From assembly GCA_959019945.1 (NCBI GenBank), contig CAUEQD010000008.1, forward strand, positions 36,003 through 100,002: a stretch of 64,000 nucleotides of DNA. Direction: 5' to 3'. This DNA is from an uncultured Collinsella sp. (GTDB lineage Bacteria; Actinomycetota; Coriobacteriia; Coriobacteriales; Coriobacteriaceae). The first letter of the stretch is position 1. Every line of letters begins with the position of its first letter. Shown here one piece after another: positions 37,265-45,818 of the stretch. Under the pieces are notes generated by a model. The model was not told where the DNA came from. It was given only the letters and a program-made list of their open reading frames with translations, and did not search any database. The position numbers and the translations under genes are program-made.

Positions 37265-37342
37265 GTGGACTCATTTTTGCAAATGATACGTCCGATGCCC
37301 GATATCACGTGTCTCATTTTCGCCAACGGCGTGTCTCATTTT
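37265..37342 (-). promoter_or_regulatory. Phased repeats upstream of the surface protein gene
   Basis: AAAATGAGACACG (minus strand) occurs at 37330-37342 and 37308-37320, 22 bp apart. A weaker match AAAAATGAGTCCAC lies 44 bp further toward the gene. The motif resembles the AAAATGTTTCACG repeats before the ATPase at 38626. Confidence 0.45.
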
Positions 37343-37361
37343 TGAGAATCCGAGATGCCGC

Positions 37362-37525
37362 GGAAATCTTATCCCAGCTCAAAGGCCATTTCTGGGATGT
37401 ATTTTCCATCGAGTGCCTCATCGGGAAACTGCATCCCATTTCAAGCGTCGATTCTGGGACGCACTTTCCGAAAGCCTGCCCATCCGGAAAGCCCGTCCCA
37501 CTTTGGACGCATCCGGGCACGGAAC
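37362..37525. repeat. Tandem 62-bp stem-loop repeats, array 2
   Basis: Two full units (37362, 37424) and one partial (37486), same family and same orientation as the array at 32889. Confidence 0.78.
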
Positions 37526-37559
37526 CATCGACCTATCAGGCCTTCCATCAATAAAGAGG

Positions 37560-37688
37560 CGCCCTCCCGGACGACGGGGCACGAAGTTCATCGCGAGTTC
37601 CGCACGCAAAGAAGGCCACTTAATGTGGCCTTCGTCTTGCGCAGGACTGTAGAGCAGGGAACTTCGTGCCCCGACGCCCGGGAGGACG
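37560..37688. repeat. Long hairpin element B
   Basis: 30-bp arms CGCCCTCCCGGACGACGGGG.. pairing 27 of 30 bases, around a 69-base core that is the reverse complement of the core of element A. With A it brackets the surface protein gene. Confidence 0.88.
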
Positions 37689-37730
37689 TTTCATTTAGAA
37701 AGATGGACCGATCGCCGTCAGCGATGGGAG

Positions 37731-38282
37731 CTACTCCCCCAGCACGGCCTTTTTGGCGGCTGCAGCCATGTTGTCCAGATCTTCCTTGGTGGGGTGATCC
37801 TTTGCGGCGACCCAGTTATCGAGCAGCATCTTAAAGCGGACATTGTCGGGATCTTGCTCGAGCATGGCCTCGTAGCGCTGCTTGACCGCGGGACCCATCT
37901 TGCCCTGGCACATTGCCCAACCCACAAGCTCGGCATCCTCGGCCAAATTGGAGGTCACGCGATTGATAATCTGCTGGTAGTAGCTCTGATCGGCGCCAAA
38001 GCCACAGGTGCCAAACAGGAAGGCGCGCTTGCCGTGCAGGGCGGAGAGCAACGCCGCGACCGAAGGTGTGCACGCGCCCTTGTCGCACCAAAAACCGACA
38101 AGCACCATGTCGGCCGCGCAGGCCCCCTGCGCCTCGAGCGCAACCTGATCTGCATCCGCATCGTCGCTCAACGCCGCGGCATGGACAAACTCAACACCCG
38201 CAGCCTGCAGTGCGCGCTTGATCGCGCCCGAAACCATCCTGGTATTACCGCTCTTGCTGTTAACCACCAAAGAGCATGTCAT
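37731..38282 (-). CDS. Flavodoxin-like protein of the BilS type
   Basis: About 183 residues. The FMN phosphate loop NSKSGNTR starts at about residue 8, and GFWCDKGACTPSVAALLSAL and FLFGTCGFGADQSYYQ follow, then VGWAMCQGKMG. This pattern fits the flavodoxin family named BilS, which accompanies bilirubin reductase BilR in gut bacteria; here no BilR gene is nearby. It probably carries electrons between flavoproteins in the cytosol. ATG at 38282 is used. A GTG two codons earlier has a better-spaced GGGGGA and is possible. Confidence 0.7.
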   Translation of the reverse strand: MTCSLVVNSKSGNTRMVSGAIKRALQAAGVEFVHAAALSDDADADQVALEAQGACAADMVLVGFWCDKGACTPSVAALLSALHGKRAFLFGTCGFGADQSYYQQIINRVTSNLAEDAELVGWAMCQGKMGPAVKQRYEAMLEQDPDNVRFKMLLDNWVAAKDHPTKEDLDNMAAAAKKAVLGE

Positions 38283-38447
38283 AGTCACGTTGCTCGTTTC
38301 CCCCAAAACTAAAGCCACTAATGCAATTTATTAGAAGCATATCTTAGTACTAAAACCACAGTTGTAAACCACCTTCTGCCGATTGGCGATACAGGCGACA
38401 TCCTTGGACGGGTTTTAGACCGCGCGCACTTGGATTAATGCCGCCGC

Positions 38448-38583
38448 AGAGTGTTTCACGGATGGCCTAAAAGTGTTTCCGAAACTTCGCCAAATTGTGT
38501 CACGTAATTTCATCAATTTGTTTCACAAGACATCGTCAAATTGTGTCATAGATTGTCGTCAAAATGTTTCACGCGCTGGTAGA
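38448..38583 (+). promoter_or_regulatory. Iteron-like direct repeats, 23-bp period, upstream of ATPase
   Basis: Six copies of a motif like AAA(T/A)TGT(G/T)TCAC start at 38448, 38469, 38492, 38515, 38538 and 38561. The last four intervals are exactly 23 bp. The final copy is followed by ACGCGCTGGTA, also found after the repeats at 45746. A possible -10 box TATATAA lies at about 38589. No gene is seen in the rest of 38283-38625. Confidence 0.7.
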
Positions 38584-38625
38584 ATGCTATATAACATGAC
38601 GGCTCTATGATTGGCGGGGAGTTCT

Positions 38626-39891
38626 ATGAATGGATATATGGATAGATGCATCGATCGCTCAATCGAACGCGATCTTGGCATTTTTGGTGCCGTGCTCATT
38701 CAGGGACCGAAGTGGTGCGGAAAGACGACTACGGCCCAGCGATTCGCAGAATCATCGCTGTCTCTCTCCGACCCTGCCGGAGACTTTGCCGCACTGCAGC
38801 TTGCCAGGATCGACCCAGCTCAAGCAATAGTCGGCGCAACGCCGAGACTCATCGATGAGTGGCAGGAAGAGCCAAAACTGTGGGACGCAATACGTTTCGA
38901 ATGCGATCGTCGGGCCGGTAAGCCAGGGCAGTTTTTGCTTACGGGGTCAGCAACACCAAACGACGCCGACCAACCGATGCACAGCGGCATCGGGCGCATA
39001 TCACGCTTACGCATGGAAACAATGACTCTGGCCGAACTCGGAGTTTCCTCAGGGGCGGTCTCGCTCGAATCGCTGCTTAACGGATGCCCCATCAAAGCGG
39101 CACTTGGATCCATCAACGGCATCGCCGATATCGCCGATTTGCTATGTCGTGGTGGTTGGCCTCAGGCGGTTGGCAAGACGACTGCCGATGCAATGCGTAT
39201 ATCCGCTGCCTACATCGACGGTGTCTGCGAATCGGATGTTTCGAGGGTTGACGGCGTGAAGCGTGACCCGGAGAAAGTCAGGGCTCTTCTGTCTTCGCTT
39301 GCGCGCAACGAATCCACTCTTGCCGGCGAAAAGTCTCTTGAGAAAGACCTCGGCGGTGATGTATCGAGAAGTACGCTGCGGCGCTATACGGATGCCTTGC
39401 GCAGGATACATATCATCGATGATATCCCGGCTTGGCATCCGGCGCTCAGGTCTCCGGTAAAGCTGCGGCAGAGTGCGAAAAGGCACCTCGCCGACCCTTC
39501 GCTTGCCGTCGCACTGCTCGGAGCAAATCCGGAGTCATTGGCATCCGACCCGAAGACGCTGGGACTGCTCTTCGAATCCCTCGTCCTGCACGACCTTAAG
39601 GTCTATGCAGCCGTAAATGACTCATCGGTGTCCCACTACCACGACGCCGACGATCTCGAGGTCGATGCCGTTATACACAGGCGCGATGGAACTTGGATTG
39701 CCGTGGAAGTAAAACTCGGAAGCCCGCAGATCCCCGAGGCGTCTGCAAACCTGCTTCGACTCGAGCGCAAGCTGGTCGAACGCGGCGAGAGGCCTCCCGC
39801 GGCCAAACTCATCGTCATCGGGTTCGGCATGCCGGTCCACACAACGCCCGAGGGCATCATCGTTGCCCCCGTTGACACGCTCGCGCCCTAG
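38626..39891 (+). CDS. AAA ATPase with DUF4143-type nuclease-fold domain
   Basis: 421 residues. Walker A GPKWCGKTT (about residue 25), Walker B RLIDEWQEEP (about 78), sensor LLTGSATP, a winged-helix-like middle with LARNESTLAGEKSLEKDLGG, and the C-terminal nuclease-like pattern LEVDAVIHRRDG..AVEVKLG (about 345-370). Nearly the same architecture and many identical motifs occur in the protein at 45819. ATG at 38626 is set by GGGGAG just upstream. The biological role of this family is not established. It is preceded by a phased repeat array. Confidence 0.86.
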   Translation: MNGYMDRCIDRSIERDLGIFGAVLIQGPKWCGKTTTAQRFAESSLSLSDPAGDFAALQLARIDPAQAIVGATPRLIDEWQEEPKLWDAIRFECDRRAGKPGQFLLTGSATPNDADQPMHSGIGRISRLRMETMTLAELGVSSGAVSLESLLNGCPIKAALGSINGIADIADLLCRGGWPQAVGKTTADAMRISAAYIDGVCESDVSRVDGVKRDPEKVRALLSSLARNESTLAGEKSLEKDLGGDVSRSTLRRYTDALRRIHIIDDIPAWHPALRSPVKLRQSAKRHLADPSLAVALLGANPESLASDPKTLGLLFESLVLHDLKVYAAVNDSSVSHYHDADDLEVDAVIHRRDGTWIAVEVKLGSPQIPEASANLLRLERKLVERGERPPAAKLIVIGFGMPVHTTPEGIIVAPVDTLAP

Positions 39892-39918
39892 CGCTGCGTT
39901 ACATGTCCCGCGTCTTGC

Positions 39919-41778
39919 TCACTGGGCGAATTGGCTGCGGTAGAGTTCGGCGTAGAAGCCGCCTGCCGCTAGCAGCTCGTCGTGCGTGCCACGCTCGATA
40001 ATCTGCCCGTCGCGCATGACCAGGATGCAATCGGCGTTACGGATCGTCGATAGGCGGTGCGCCACGACAAAGCTCGTGCGACCGGCCATGAGCTCGTCAA
40101 ATGCCGCCTGCACCTGCAGCTCGGTGCGCGTATCGATGCTCGAGGTCGCCTCGTCCAGCAGCAGAATCGCCGGGTCGGTGAGCATGACGCGCGCGATGCA
40201 CAGCAGCTGCTTTTGGCCCTGGCTAAACGTGCCACCGTCCTCGCCGATCACCGTGTCGTAGCCGCCTGGCAGCTGCACGATAAACTTGTGCGCATGCGCG
40301 CACTTGGCCGCCTCGATAATCTGCTCGCGCGTGGCGTCGGGGCAACCGTAGGCGATATTCTGGGCCACCGTGCCCTCGAACAGCCAGGTGTCCTGCAGCA
40401 CCATGCCAAAGGCGCGGCGCAGGCTCTCACGCGTGTAGTCGCGCGAGGAATGCCCGTCGACCATGATGCGCCCGGCATCGATATCGTAAAAGCGCAGCAG
40501 AAGGTTGATGAGCGTCGTCTTGCCGCAGCCCGTGGGACCGACCAGGGCAAACCGCATGCCGGGTTTGGCGTCAATGCAAATGTCCTGCAGCAGCTTGCGG
40601 TCGAGCACGTAGCTAAAGTCCACATGCTCAAAGGCGACCTCGCCCTGCGGGGCGGCAAGCTCTACGGCGTCCGACGCGTCGGGTTCCCGCTCGCGCGCAT
40701 CGAGCAGCGCAAACATGCGGCGCGCCGAGGCGTACGCGGTCTGGATCTGCGTAATGACGTTGGTGACCTCGTTGAACGGCTTGGTGTACTGGTTGGCATA
40801 GGACAGGAAAATCTGCACGCCGCCCACCGTGAGCGCCGCAGGCACGCCCGTGACCACGCCCACGCAGCCGATCACAGCGACCACGGCATAGATGATGTTA
40901 TTGATAAAGCGCGTGCCGGGGTTAGAGAGCGAACCCATAAACTGCGCGCGCTCACCCGCGGTGTAGAGCTCGGCGTTGAGGGCGTCGAAACGCTGCTGCG
41001 CGTTCGGTCCATAGGCGAAGGCGTCCACGAGCTTTTGCTCACCCACATACTCCTCGATATGGCCGCCCAGCTGGCCCTGAATGCGCTGCTGCGCTGTAAA
41101 GCTCTTGTTGGAGAGCTTGGCGATGGCGCCCGCCGCAAAGATGGAAAGAGGTGTGACAAGCACCACCACGAGCGTCATGGTCAGGTTGATGGAGAGCATA
41201 AACGCGAGCGTGCCCACGATAGTGATGACTCCAGTAAAGAGTTGCGTGAAGCCCTGCAGCAGGCCGTCGCCCACCTGGTCGACATCGTTAACCACACGGC
41301 TCATAAGGTCGCCGTGGGCATGGCTGTCGATAAAGCTGAGCGGCATGCGGCTGAGCTTGTCGCTCGCCTCCACGCGCATGTCGCGCACCGTCTCGTAGGA
41401 CAGGCGGTTAACACAGTAGCCCTGCAGCCACTGGAACGCCGCAGCGCCCATCACGACAATCGCGAGCTTGGTGACAAGCGGCAGCAGCGCATCGAAGTCC
41501 ACCTGTCCGGCGGCAACGATGAGATCGATGCCCTCGCCGACGAGGATGGGCGTATAGAGTTGCAGAATCACCGAGATGGCGGCACTCACAAACGACGCCG
41601 CAAACGAGATGCGGTGCGGACGGACGTAGCCCATCAGGCGGCGAGTCACCGCGCCCACGGGGTAGCGCTCGGGATCGCCGGGCTGGCGCGGGCCGCCACC
41701 CAGATCGTTGAGGTTATCGCTACCGGACACATTGGCCGTCATCGTGGCGACCGAACCGGAAGAAGTATACGGATTCAT
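39919..41778 (-). CDS. ABC exporter half-transporter, catalytically intact subunit
   Basis: 619 residues with a type IV exporter membrane domain (about 45-350) then NBD: Walker A GPTGCGKTT, signature FSQGQKQ, Walker B ILLLDEATSSID with the catalytic Glu, and AHRLSTI with the switch His. An N-terminal 45 residues are Ser/Asn/Gly-rich. Its ATG directly follows the stop of the upstream partner (TAAATG), so the two are coupled. The substrate is unknown; multidrug or lipid export is typical. Confidence 0.88.
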   Translation of the reverse strand: MNPYTSSGSVATMTANVSGSDNLNDLGGGPRQPGDPERYPVGAVTRRLMGYVRPHRISFAASFVSAAISVILQLYTPILVGEGIDLIVAAGQVDFDALLPLVTKLAIVVMGAAAFQWLQGYCVNRLSYETVRDMRVEASDKLSRMPLSFIDSHAHGDLMSRVVNDVDQVGDGLLQGFTQLFTGVITIVGTLAFMLSINLTMTLVVVLVTPLSIFAAGAIAKLSNKSFTAQQRIQGQLGGHIEEYVGEQKLVDAFAYGPNAQQRFDALNAELYTAGERAQFMGSLSNPGTRFINNIIYAVVAVIGCVGVVTGVPAALTVGGVQIFLSYANQYTKPFNEVTNVITQIQTAYASARRMFALLDAREREPDASDAVELAAPQGEVAFEHVDFSYVLDRKLLQDICIDAKPGMRFALVGPTGCGKTTLINLLLRFYDIDAGRIMVDGHSSRDYTRESLRRAFGMVLQDTWLFEGTVAQNIAYGCPDATREQIIEAAKCAHAHKFIVQLPGGYDTVIGEDGGTFSQGQKQLLCIARVMLTDPAILLLDEATSSIDTRTELQVQAAFDELMAGRTSFVVAHRLSTIRNADCILVMRDGQIIERGTHDELLAAGGFYAELYRSQFAQ

Positions 41779-43629
41779 TTAGCAGCCCTCCTTTGCGCGG
41801 GTGGATGCAGGGGCGGAGTCCGAAGCGGGCGTCGCACTCCCCTGCTGGCCCTCGAGCTCCTCGCGGCGAAGCTGCGACTGGCAAATCTCGCGGTAGAGCT
41901 GGCAGGTCGTGTAGAGCTCATCGTGCGCGCCCAGGCCCGCGACCGAACCGTGGTCAAGTACGCAGATCATATCGGCGTCGCGCACGGTCGAAACGCGCTG
42001 GCTTACGATCACCGTAGTCAGCGGCAGCCCGCCCTCGGCGGCACCGCGCACACTGCGCTCGCGGATGGCATGGCGAAGCGCCGCGTCGGTCTTAAAGTCG
42101 AGCGCCGAGGCGGAGTCGTCCATGATCAGAATCTGCGGCGAGCCCACCAGGGCGCGCGCGATGGTCAGGCGCTGGCGCTGGCCACCGCTAAAGTTCTTGC
42201 CGCCTGCCTCGACCGGGGCATCGAGCCCCTGCGGCTTGTTGCGCACGAACTCGCTGGCCTGCGCCATATCGAGCGCCGCCCACAGTTCCTCATCGGTTGC
42301 CGACTCGCCGCGCCAGGTCAGATTGCTGCGGATTGTGCCGCTCACGAGTGACGCGCGCTGCGGGACGGTCGCGACCACGTGGCGCAGCTGATCGAGCGGC
42401 CAGGCGCGCACATCGGCACCCATCACGCTCACGCTGCCGACGCCCGCGTCGTACAGGCGTGGGATGAGCGAAACGAGCGTCGACTTGCCGCTGCCCGTAC
42501 CGCCGATAATACCGAGCGTTTTGCCCAGCGGCAGTTCCAAAGTTACATCGTTGACGGCGTTGGCCGCGCCAGCGCCAAAGGAGAAGCTCGCGTGGCTAAA
42601 GCTCAGCGCGGGGACCGGGGCGGCATTGTCCGCCGTGCTCGGCTCGGGCAGGACGACCGGCCGGTTGCCCTCGTCGGTGATACTCGGCACGCAGTTGAGC
42701 ACCTCGTTGATACGCGACGCGCTGGCGCTCGCCTTGGTAAAGACCACGACCAGGTTGGCAACGTAGACGATGGAGGTGAGGGTCTGCGTCATGTAGTTCA
42801 CAAACGCCATGACCTGGCCCTGCGTAAGCTCGCCCACATTCACCTGGATGCCGCCCACCCACAGGATGGCGCACACGCCCAGGTTCATCACCAAAAACGT
42901 GACGGGGTTGAGAATCGACGAGAGCTTGCCCACCGCGATGGCGACATGTGCCTGGTCATCGGCAGCCTGGGCAAAACGCTCGCGCTCGTAATCTTCGCGC
43001 ACAAACGCACGGACCACGCGGGCGCCCGAAAGCCCCTCGCGGCAGATAAGCGCAATGCGGTCGAGCTTTGCCTGCAGCTGCTTGTAGTACGGAATACAGC
43101 GCGCCATGACAAACCAAAACACCAGGCCAATGGCGGGCGTGCAGATCAAAAAGATAATGCCGAGCTTAAGGTCGATGGCAAGGGCCGCAACCATGGAGCC
43201 CACCGCCAGGAAAGGCCAGCGGATGAGCATGCGCACGCCCAGCGCCACGGCGAGCTGGACTTGGTTGACGTCGTTGGTGATGCGCGTGATGAGCGACGGC
43301 GTACCAAAGCGATCGAGCTCGGCATAGCTCAGCTTGTTGATATGCTCATAGAGTGCGCCGCGAATATCGGTGCCCATGCCCTGTGAGGTCAGCGCCGCCA
43401 TCTTTTGGCAAACGAGCGTAAACGAGATGCCGATCACAGCCATGGCGCCAAGCAGCATACCGTAGTGGACGACGGCGCTGACGTCGTGCGCGCCGATGCC
43501 CTTGTCGATCATCTGGGCAATCACGAGCGGCGTCAGCAGGTCAAAGATCACTTCGATCAACTTGCACGCAGGGCCGATCACCATATATCGGCGAAACTTA
43601 CCGCCAAAACGCCTGAGCAACTCAATCAT
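41779..43629 (-). CDS. ABC exporter half-transporter, degenerate ATPase subunit
   Basis: 616 residues. The NBD has Walker A GGTGSGKST, signature FSGGQRQR, Walker B ILIMDDSASALD with Asp at the catalytic position, and SQRVSTV with Gln for the switch His, marking the inactive half of a heterodimer. The start MIELLRRFGG is preferred (GGGAG ten bases upstream) over an ATG eleven codons earlier. The tail is Ser/Ala/Pro-rich. It is not linked to a visible regulator, unlike the pair at 8576. Confidence 0.88.
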   Translation of the reverse strand: MIELLRRFGGKFRRYMVIGPACKLIEVIFDLLTPLVIAQMIDKGIGAHDVSAVVHYGMLLGAMAVIGISFTLVCQKMAALTSQGMGTDIRGALYEHINKLSYAELDRFGTPSLITRITNDVNQVQLAVALGVRMLIRWPFLAVGSMVAALAIDLKLGIIFLICTPAIGLVFWFVMARCIPYYKQLQAKLDRIALICREGLSGARVVRAFVREDYERERFAQAADDQAHVAIAVGKLSSILNPVTFLVMNLGVCAILWVGGIQVNVGELTQGQVMAFVNYMTQTLTSIVYVANLVVVFTKASASASRINEVLNCVPSITDEGNRPVVLPEPSTADNAAPVPALSFSHASFSFGAGAANAVNDVTLELPLGKTLGIIGGTGSGKSTLVSLIPRLYDAGVGSVSVMGADVRAWPLDQLRHVVATVPQRASLVSGTIRSNLTWRGESATDEELWAALDMAQASEFVRNKPQGLDAPVEAGGKNFSGGQRQRLTIARALVGSPQILIMDDSASALDFKTDAALRHAIRERSVRGAAEGGLPLTTVIVSQRVSTVRDADMICVLDHGSVAGLGAHDELYTTCQLYREICQSQLRREELEGQQGSATPASDSAPASTRAKEGC

Positions 43630-43806
43630 AAAAAGGCGCTCCCTATCATCATTCACACTCAATTCGAACCATGATAGTACTGTCGCCCTAGAGCATGCGT
43701 AAACAACGAGTCATTTCTGGCGAGATTCAAGAGCAGGTCAATCGCCTGATATACTTACCTTAGTGCTACCAAGTTGAGCCGCCGACCCTTGAAATGAGGT
43801 GCCGAG

Positions 43807-44793
43807 ATGAACGACATTCTCGCAAGAAGAGCAAGACGAGCAACCATGGGCATCGCCCTTTCCGCGGCACTTGTCGCGGGAATCGCCCCCGTAACGGCGA
43901 TCGCGGCAGAAACCAGCTCCCCTGTCGATGCAGTCGCCTTGCAGACGGAAGACGCGGCCACCGAAAAAGAAAAAGCGCATGCGGCCATGCAGGAAGCGCT
44001 CAAAAACCTCGAGGCCGCAAAAGACGCCGCAAGTCCCGAGAAAATTGCGGAAATCGATACTAAAATTGCCATTTTTCAAAAGAACTACGACACTAATTTG
44101 GCGCGAGCTGCCATATATAAGGAATCCCTTCCTACCATGCAAGCGGACATCGATGCAGCCCAATCCGAATGCGATAAGGCCCACAACCGAACAAGAGACC
44201 TTGAGGCAGAATTAAATAAAATCCCCCACACGGATTACGAAACTAGATGGCAGTTGGAACTGGCGATCATGGATGCACAAGAGCAAGAATCTCGTTGTGA
44301 AGATAATCTTGAGCTCTGCCGAATGCGCCTCGAAAGTCAGAAAAGCCTGATTTATTTCTTAGAAAGCGAAGTAGAGTTTAATAAAACCCACCTCGACGGA
44401 GAAACAGCCAAGCGAGATACGCTCCTCGACAATTTGAAAAAAGCGCAAACGGCTTATGACGACGCCCGCAAAGCATACGAAGAGGCAAAAGCCGCAGCAG
44501 ACAAGGCCACCTCGCCCGAGATAACGCAACCCACCGAGACAACGCCTCCCTCCGGCTCGACGCAACCGGCCGAGACGACACAGCCCGCCAGCTCGCCCGC
44601 GACCGGCAAAGACGCAGCACCGAGCTCCGCCAAGCAAGCGAACTCGAGCAACGGCAAGCAAGCAACTACGACCGCCGACAAGCTCGCAAACACAGGCGAC
44701 CCAGCGCCGAGCGCAATCGCACTAGCAGGAATCGCCGTCGCAGGCCTCGGCATAACCGCCACAGCCACACGCCGCCTCAAGAACTCAAAATAG
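43807..44793 (+). CDS. Wall-anchored coiled-coil surface protein
   Basis: 328 residues: a signal peptide (RRARRATMGIALSAALVAG, cleavage about AIAAE), a long helical coiled-coil region (about 50-235) rich in Ala, Glu and Lys, a Thr/Ser/Pro/Gln spacer, and a sorting signal LANTGD with hydrophobic helix and RRLKNSK. No enzymatic motif is seen. It is presumably displayed on the wall as a spacer or binding protein. Codon use is more AT-rich (AAA, GAA, ATA) than in its neighbours, which may mean recent acquisition. Confidence 0.78.
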   Translation: MNDILARRARRATMGIALSAALVAGIAPVTAIAAETSSPVDAVALQTEDAATEKEKAHAAMQEALKNLEAAKDAASPEKIAEIDTKIAIFQKNYDTNLARAAIYKESLPTMQADIDAAQSECDKAHNRTRDLEAELNKIPHTDYETRWQLELAIMDAQEQESRCEDNLELCRMRLESQKSLIYFLESEVEFNKTHLDGETAKRDTLLDNLKKAQTAYDDARKAYEEAKAAADKATSPEITQPTETTPPSGSTQPAETTQPASSPATGKDAAPSSAKQANSSNGKQATTTADKLANTGDPAPSAIALAGIAVAGLGITATATRRLKNSK

Positions 44794-44836
44794 CCGCCAG
44801 AGCATATCGCCTTCGCCAATCACGAACCCAGAAACA

Positions 44837-44874
44837 AAAGAGGCCCGTTTCCCCCCAGGGAAACGGGCCTCTTT
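44837..44874 (+). terminator. Terminator of the coiled-coil surface gene
   Basis: AAAGAGGCCCGTTTCCC with loop CCCA and perfect complement ending CCTCTTT. Confidence 0.88.
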
Positions 44875-44969
44875 ACTTGTAAAAACAGACGGCAACGCCG
44901 CCGTCCCTTGAACCACGTAGCCACCGATGCCCAGGCAACGCCAGCAAGCAGCACAAAACACGGGATTCA
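44868..44969. repeat. About 100-bp direct repeat, copy 1
   Basis: From CCTCTTTACTTG to CACGGGATT this resembles 47231-47330 at roughly 80 percent by eye. On the minus strand both copies would encode a hydrophobic tail with basic end, so they may be relics of the end of a membrane protein gene. Confidence 0.65.
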
Positions 44970-45208
44970 ATTCTGCAGCTTGCGCCGTTGAACTCCACGA
45001 GCCTGCCCGTGTAGACGAGCCTGTCCACGACAGCCGCCGCCATCTTGTCGTCGCCGAACACGGTCACCCACTTGCTGAACTCTATGTTGGCCGTGACGAT
45101 CATGCTCTGCCTGCCCTCCGGCACCGACATCACCTGGAACAGCAGCCTCGCGCCCTCGATGTCCAGCGGCACGTAGCCCAGCTCGTCCAGGATGAGGAGT
45201 TCGCGGCG
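44970..45208 (-). pseudogene. IS21-family IstB ATPase fragment
   Basis: About 80 residues match the C-terminal half of IstB: RELLILDELGYVPLDIEGAR (Walker B DE), LLFQVMS, MIVTANIEFSKW, FGDDKMAAAVVDRLVYTGRL. The N-terminal half with Walker A is missing and the end runs into the direct repeat at 44969, so this is a decayed insertion sequence. Confidence 0.8.
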
Positions 45209-45267
45209 GGGGCGACGCTCTCCGGGCTGCTGCCGCGTATCTCGCGGCGTAGAAAGGAGTGAGTACC

Positions 45268-45522
45268 ATGACCAGCGCGAAGAAGATTTACCTCGCCGTG
45301 GCGGGCGGGCTTATTGCCGCGGGCATCGTACTCGCGGGCATCGGCTTTATCGCCTCGGGCCGCGATCAGGCCGTGTTCACGACCCAAATCGACATGCGTG
45401 ACAACACCATCGTGCTCGGCGGCGTCGAGGTGGACGAACCCGAGGGCATCCCGTTCATCAGCCGGCTCGCCATTCTTGGCGAGATCGACACCTCCGACGT
45501 CGCCGACCCCGCCGCGCCCTAG
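45268..45522 (+). CDS. Small membrane protein, possibly a truncated envelope protein
   Basis: 84 residues starting MTSAKKIYLAV after AAAGGAG. One N-terminal helix (AVAGGLIAAGIVLAGIGFIA) is followed by a short extracytoplasmic segment (FTTQIDMRDNTIVLGG) that ends in PAAP. It looks like the anchor portion of a longer beta-strand envelope protein (DUF4097-like by impression only), perhaps cut by the events that left the neighbouring gene fragments. Confidence 0.5.
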   Translation: MTSAKKIYLAVAGGLIAAGIVLAGIGFIASGRDQAVFTTQIDMRDNTIVLGGVEVDEPEGIPFISRLAILGEIDTSDVADPAAP

Positions 45523-45563
45523 GCGCAACGAGCCCGGGCACTCCGTCCGCTAATTTAATTGAG

Positions 45564-45686
45564 ATGGATCGCTCCTACTACGCGAGCATTGAGGTCGGGC
45601 AGCGCAATGTCAGCCTTTCAAATCTCAAGAAGATTGCCGACGGCTTTCACATCACCATTTCGGAGCTCATGCGCGGTGTCGAGTAG
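45564..45686 (+). pseudogene. XRE-type helix-turn-helix remnant
   Basis: 40 residues, MDRSYYASIEVGQRNVSLSN onward to ISELMRGVE, match the second half of a Cro/CI-type domain (recognition helix and final helices). The first helices are absent and no ribosome site is clear, so it is a broken regulator gene. Confidence 0.6.
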
Positions 45687-45745
45687 ATGATTCTCATCTG
45701 ACTTGGCTCGTTCATGTTTAATCTGTCTCGTTAACCGAAATATGC

Positions 45746-45812
45746 AAATCTGGTTAATCAAATAATTGGAATCTGGTTAAATGAAAACTGTAAATTTGGT
45801 TAAACGCGCTGG
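45746..45812 (+). promoter_or_regulatory. Iteron-like direct repeats, exact 23-bp period, upstream of ATPase
   Basis: (A/G)AAT(C/T)TGGTTAA starts at 45746, 45769 and 45792, exactly 23 bp apart, with a weaker fourth copy near 45719. The last is followed by ACGCGCTGGTA as at 38571. Confidence 0.7.
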
Positions 45813-45818
45813 TAAGCA

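Noticed and set aside
38448..38583. CRISPR array
   Set aside because: Period of 23 bp with a short degenerate motif and no unique spacers of 30 bp or more; no cas genes in the window.
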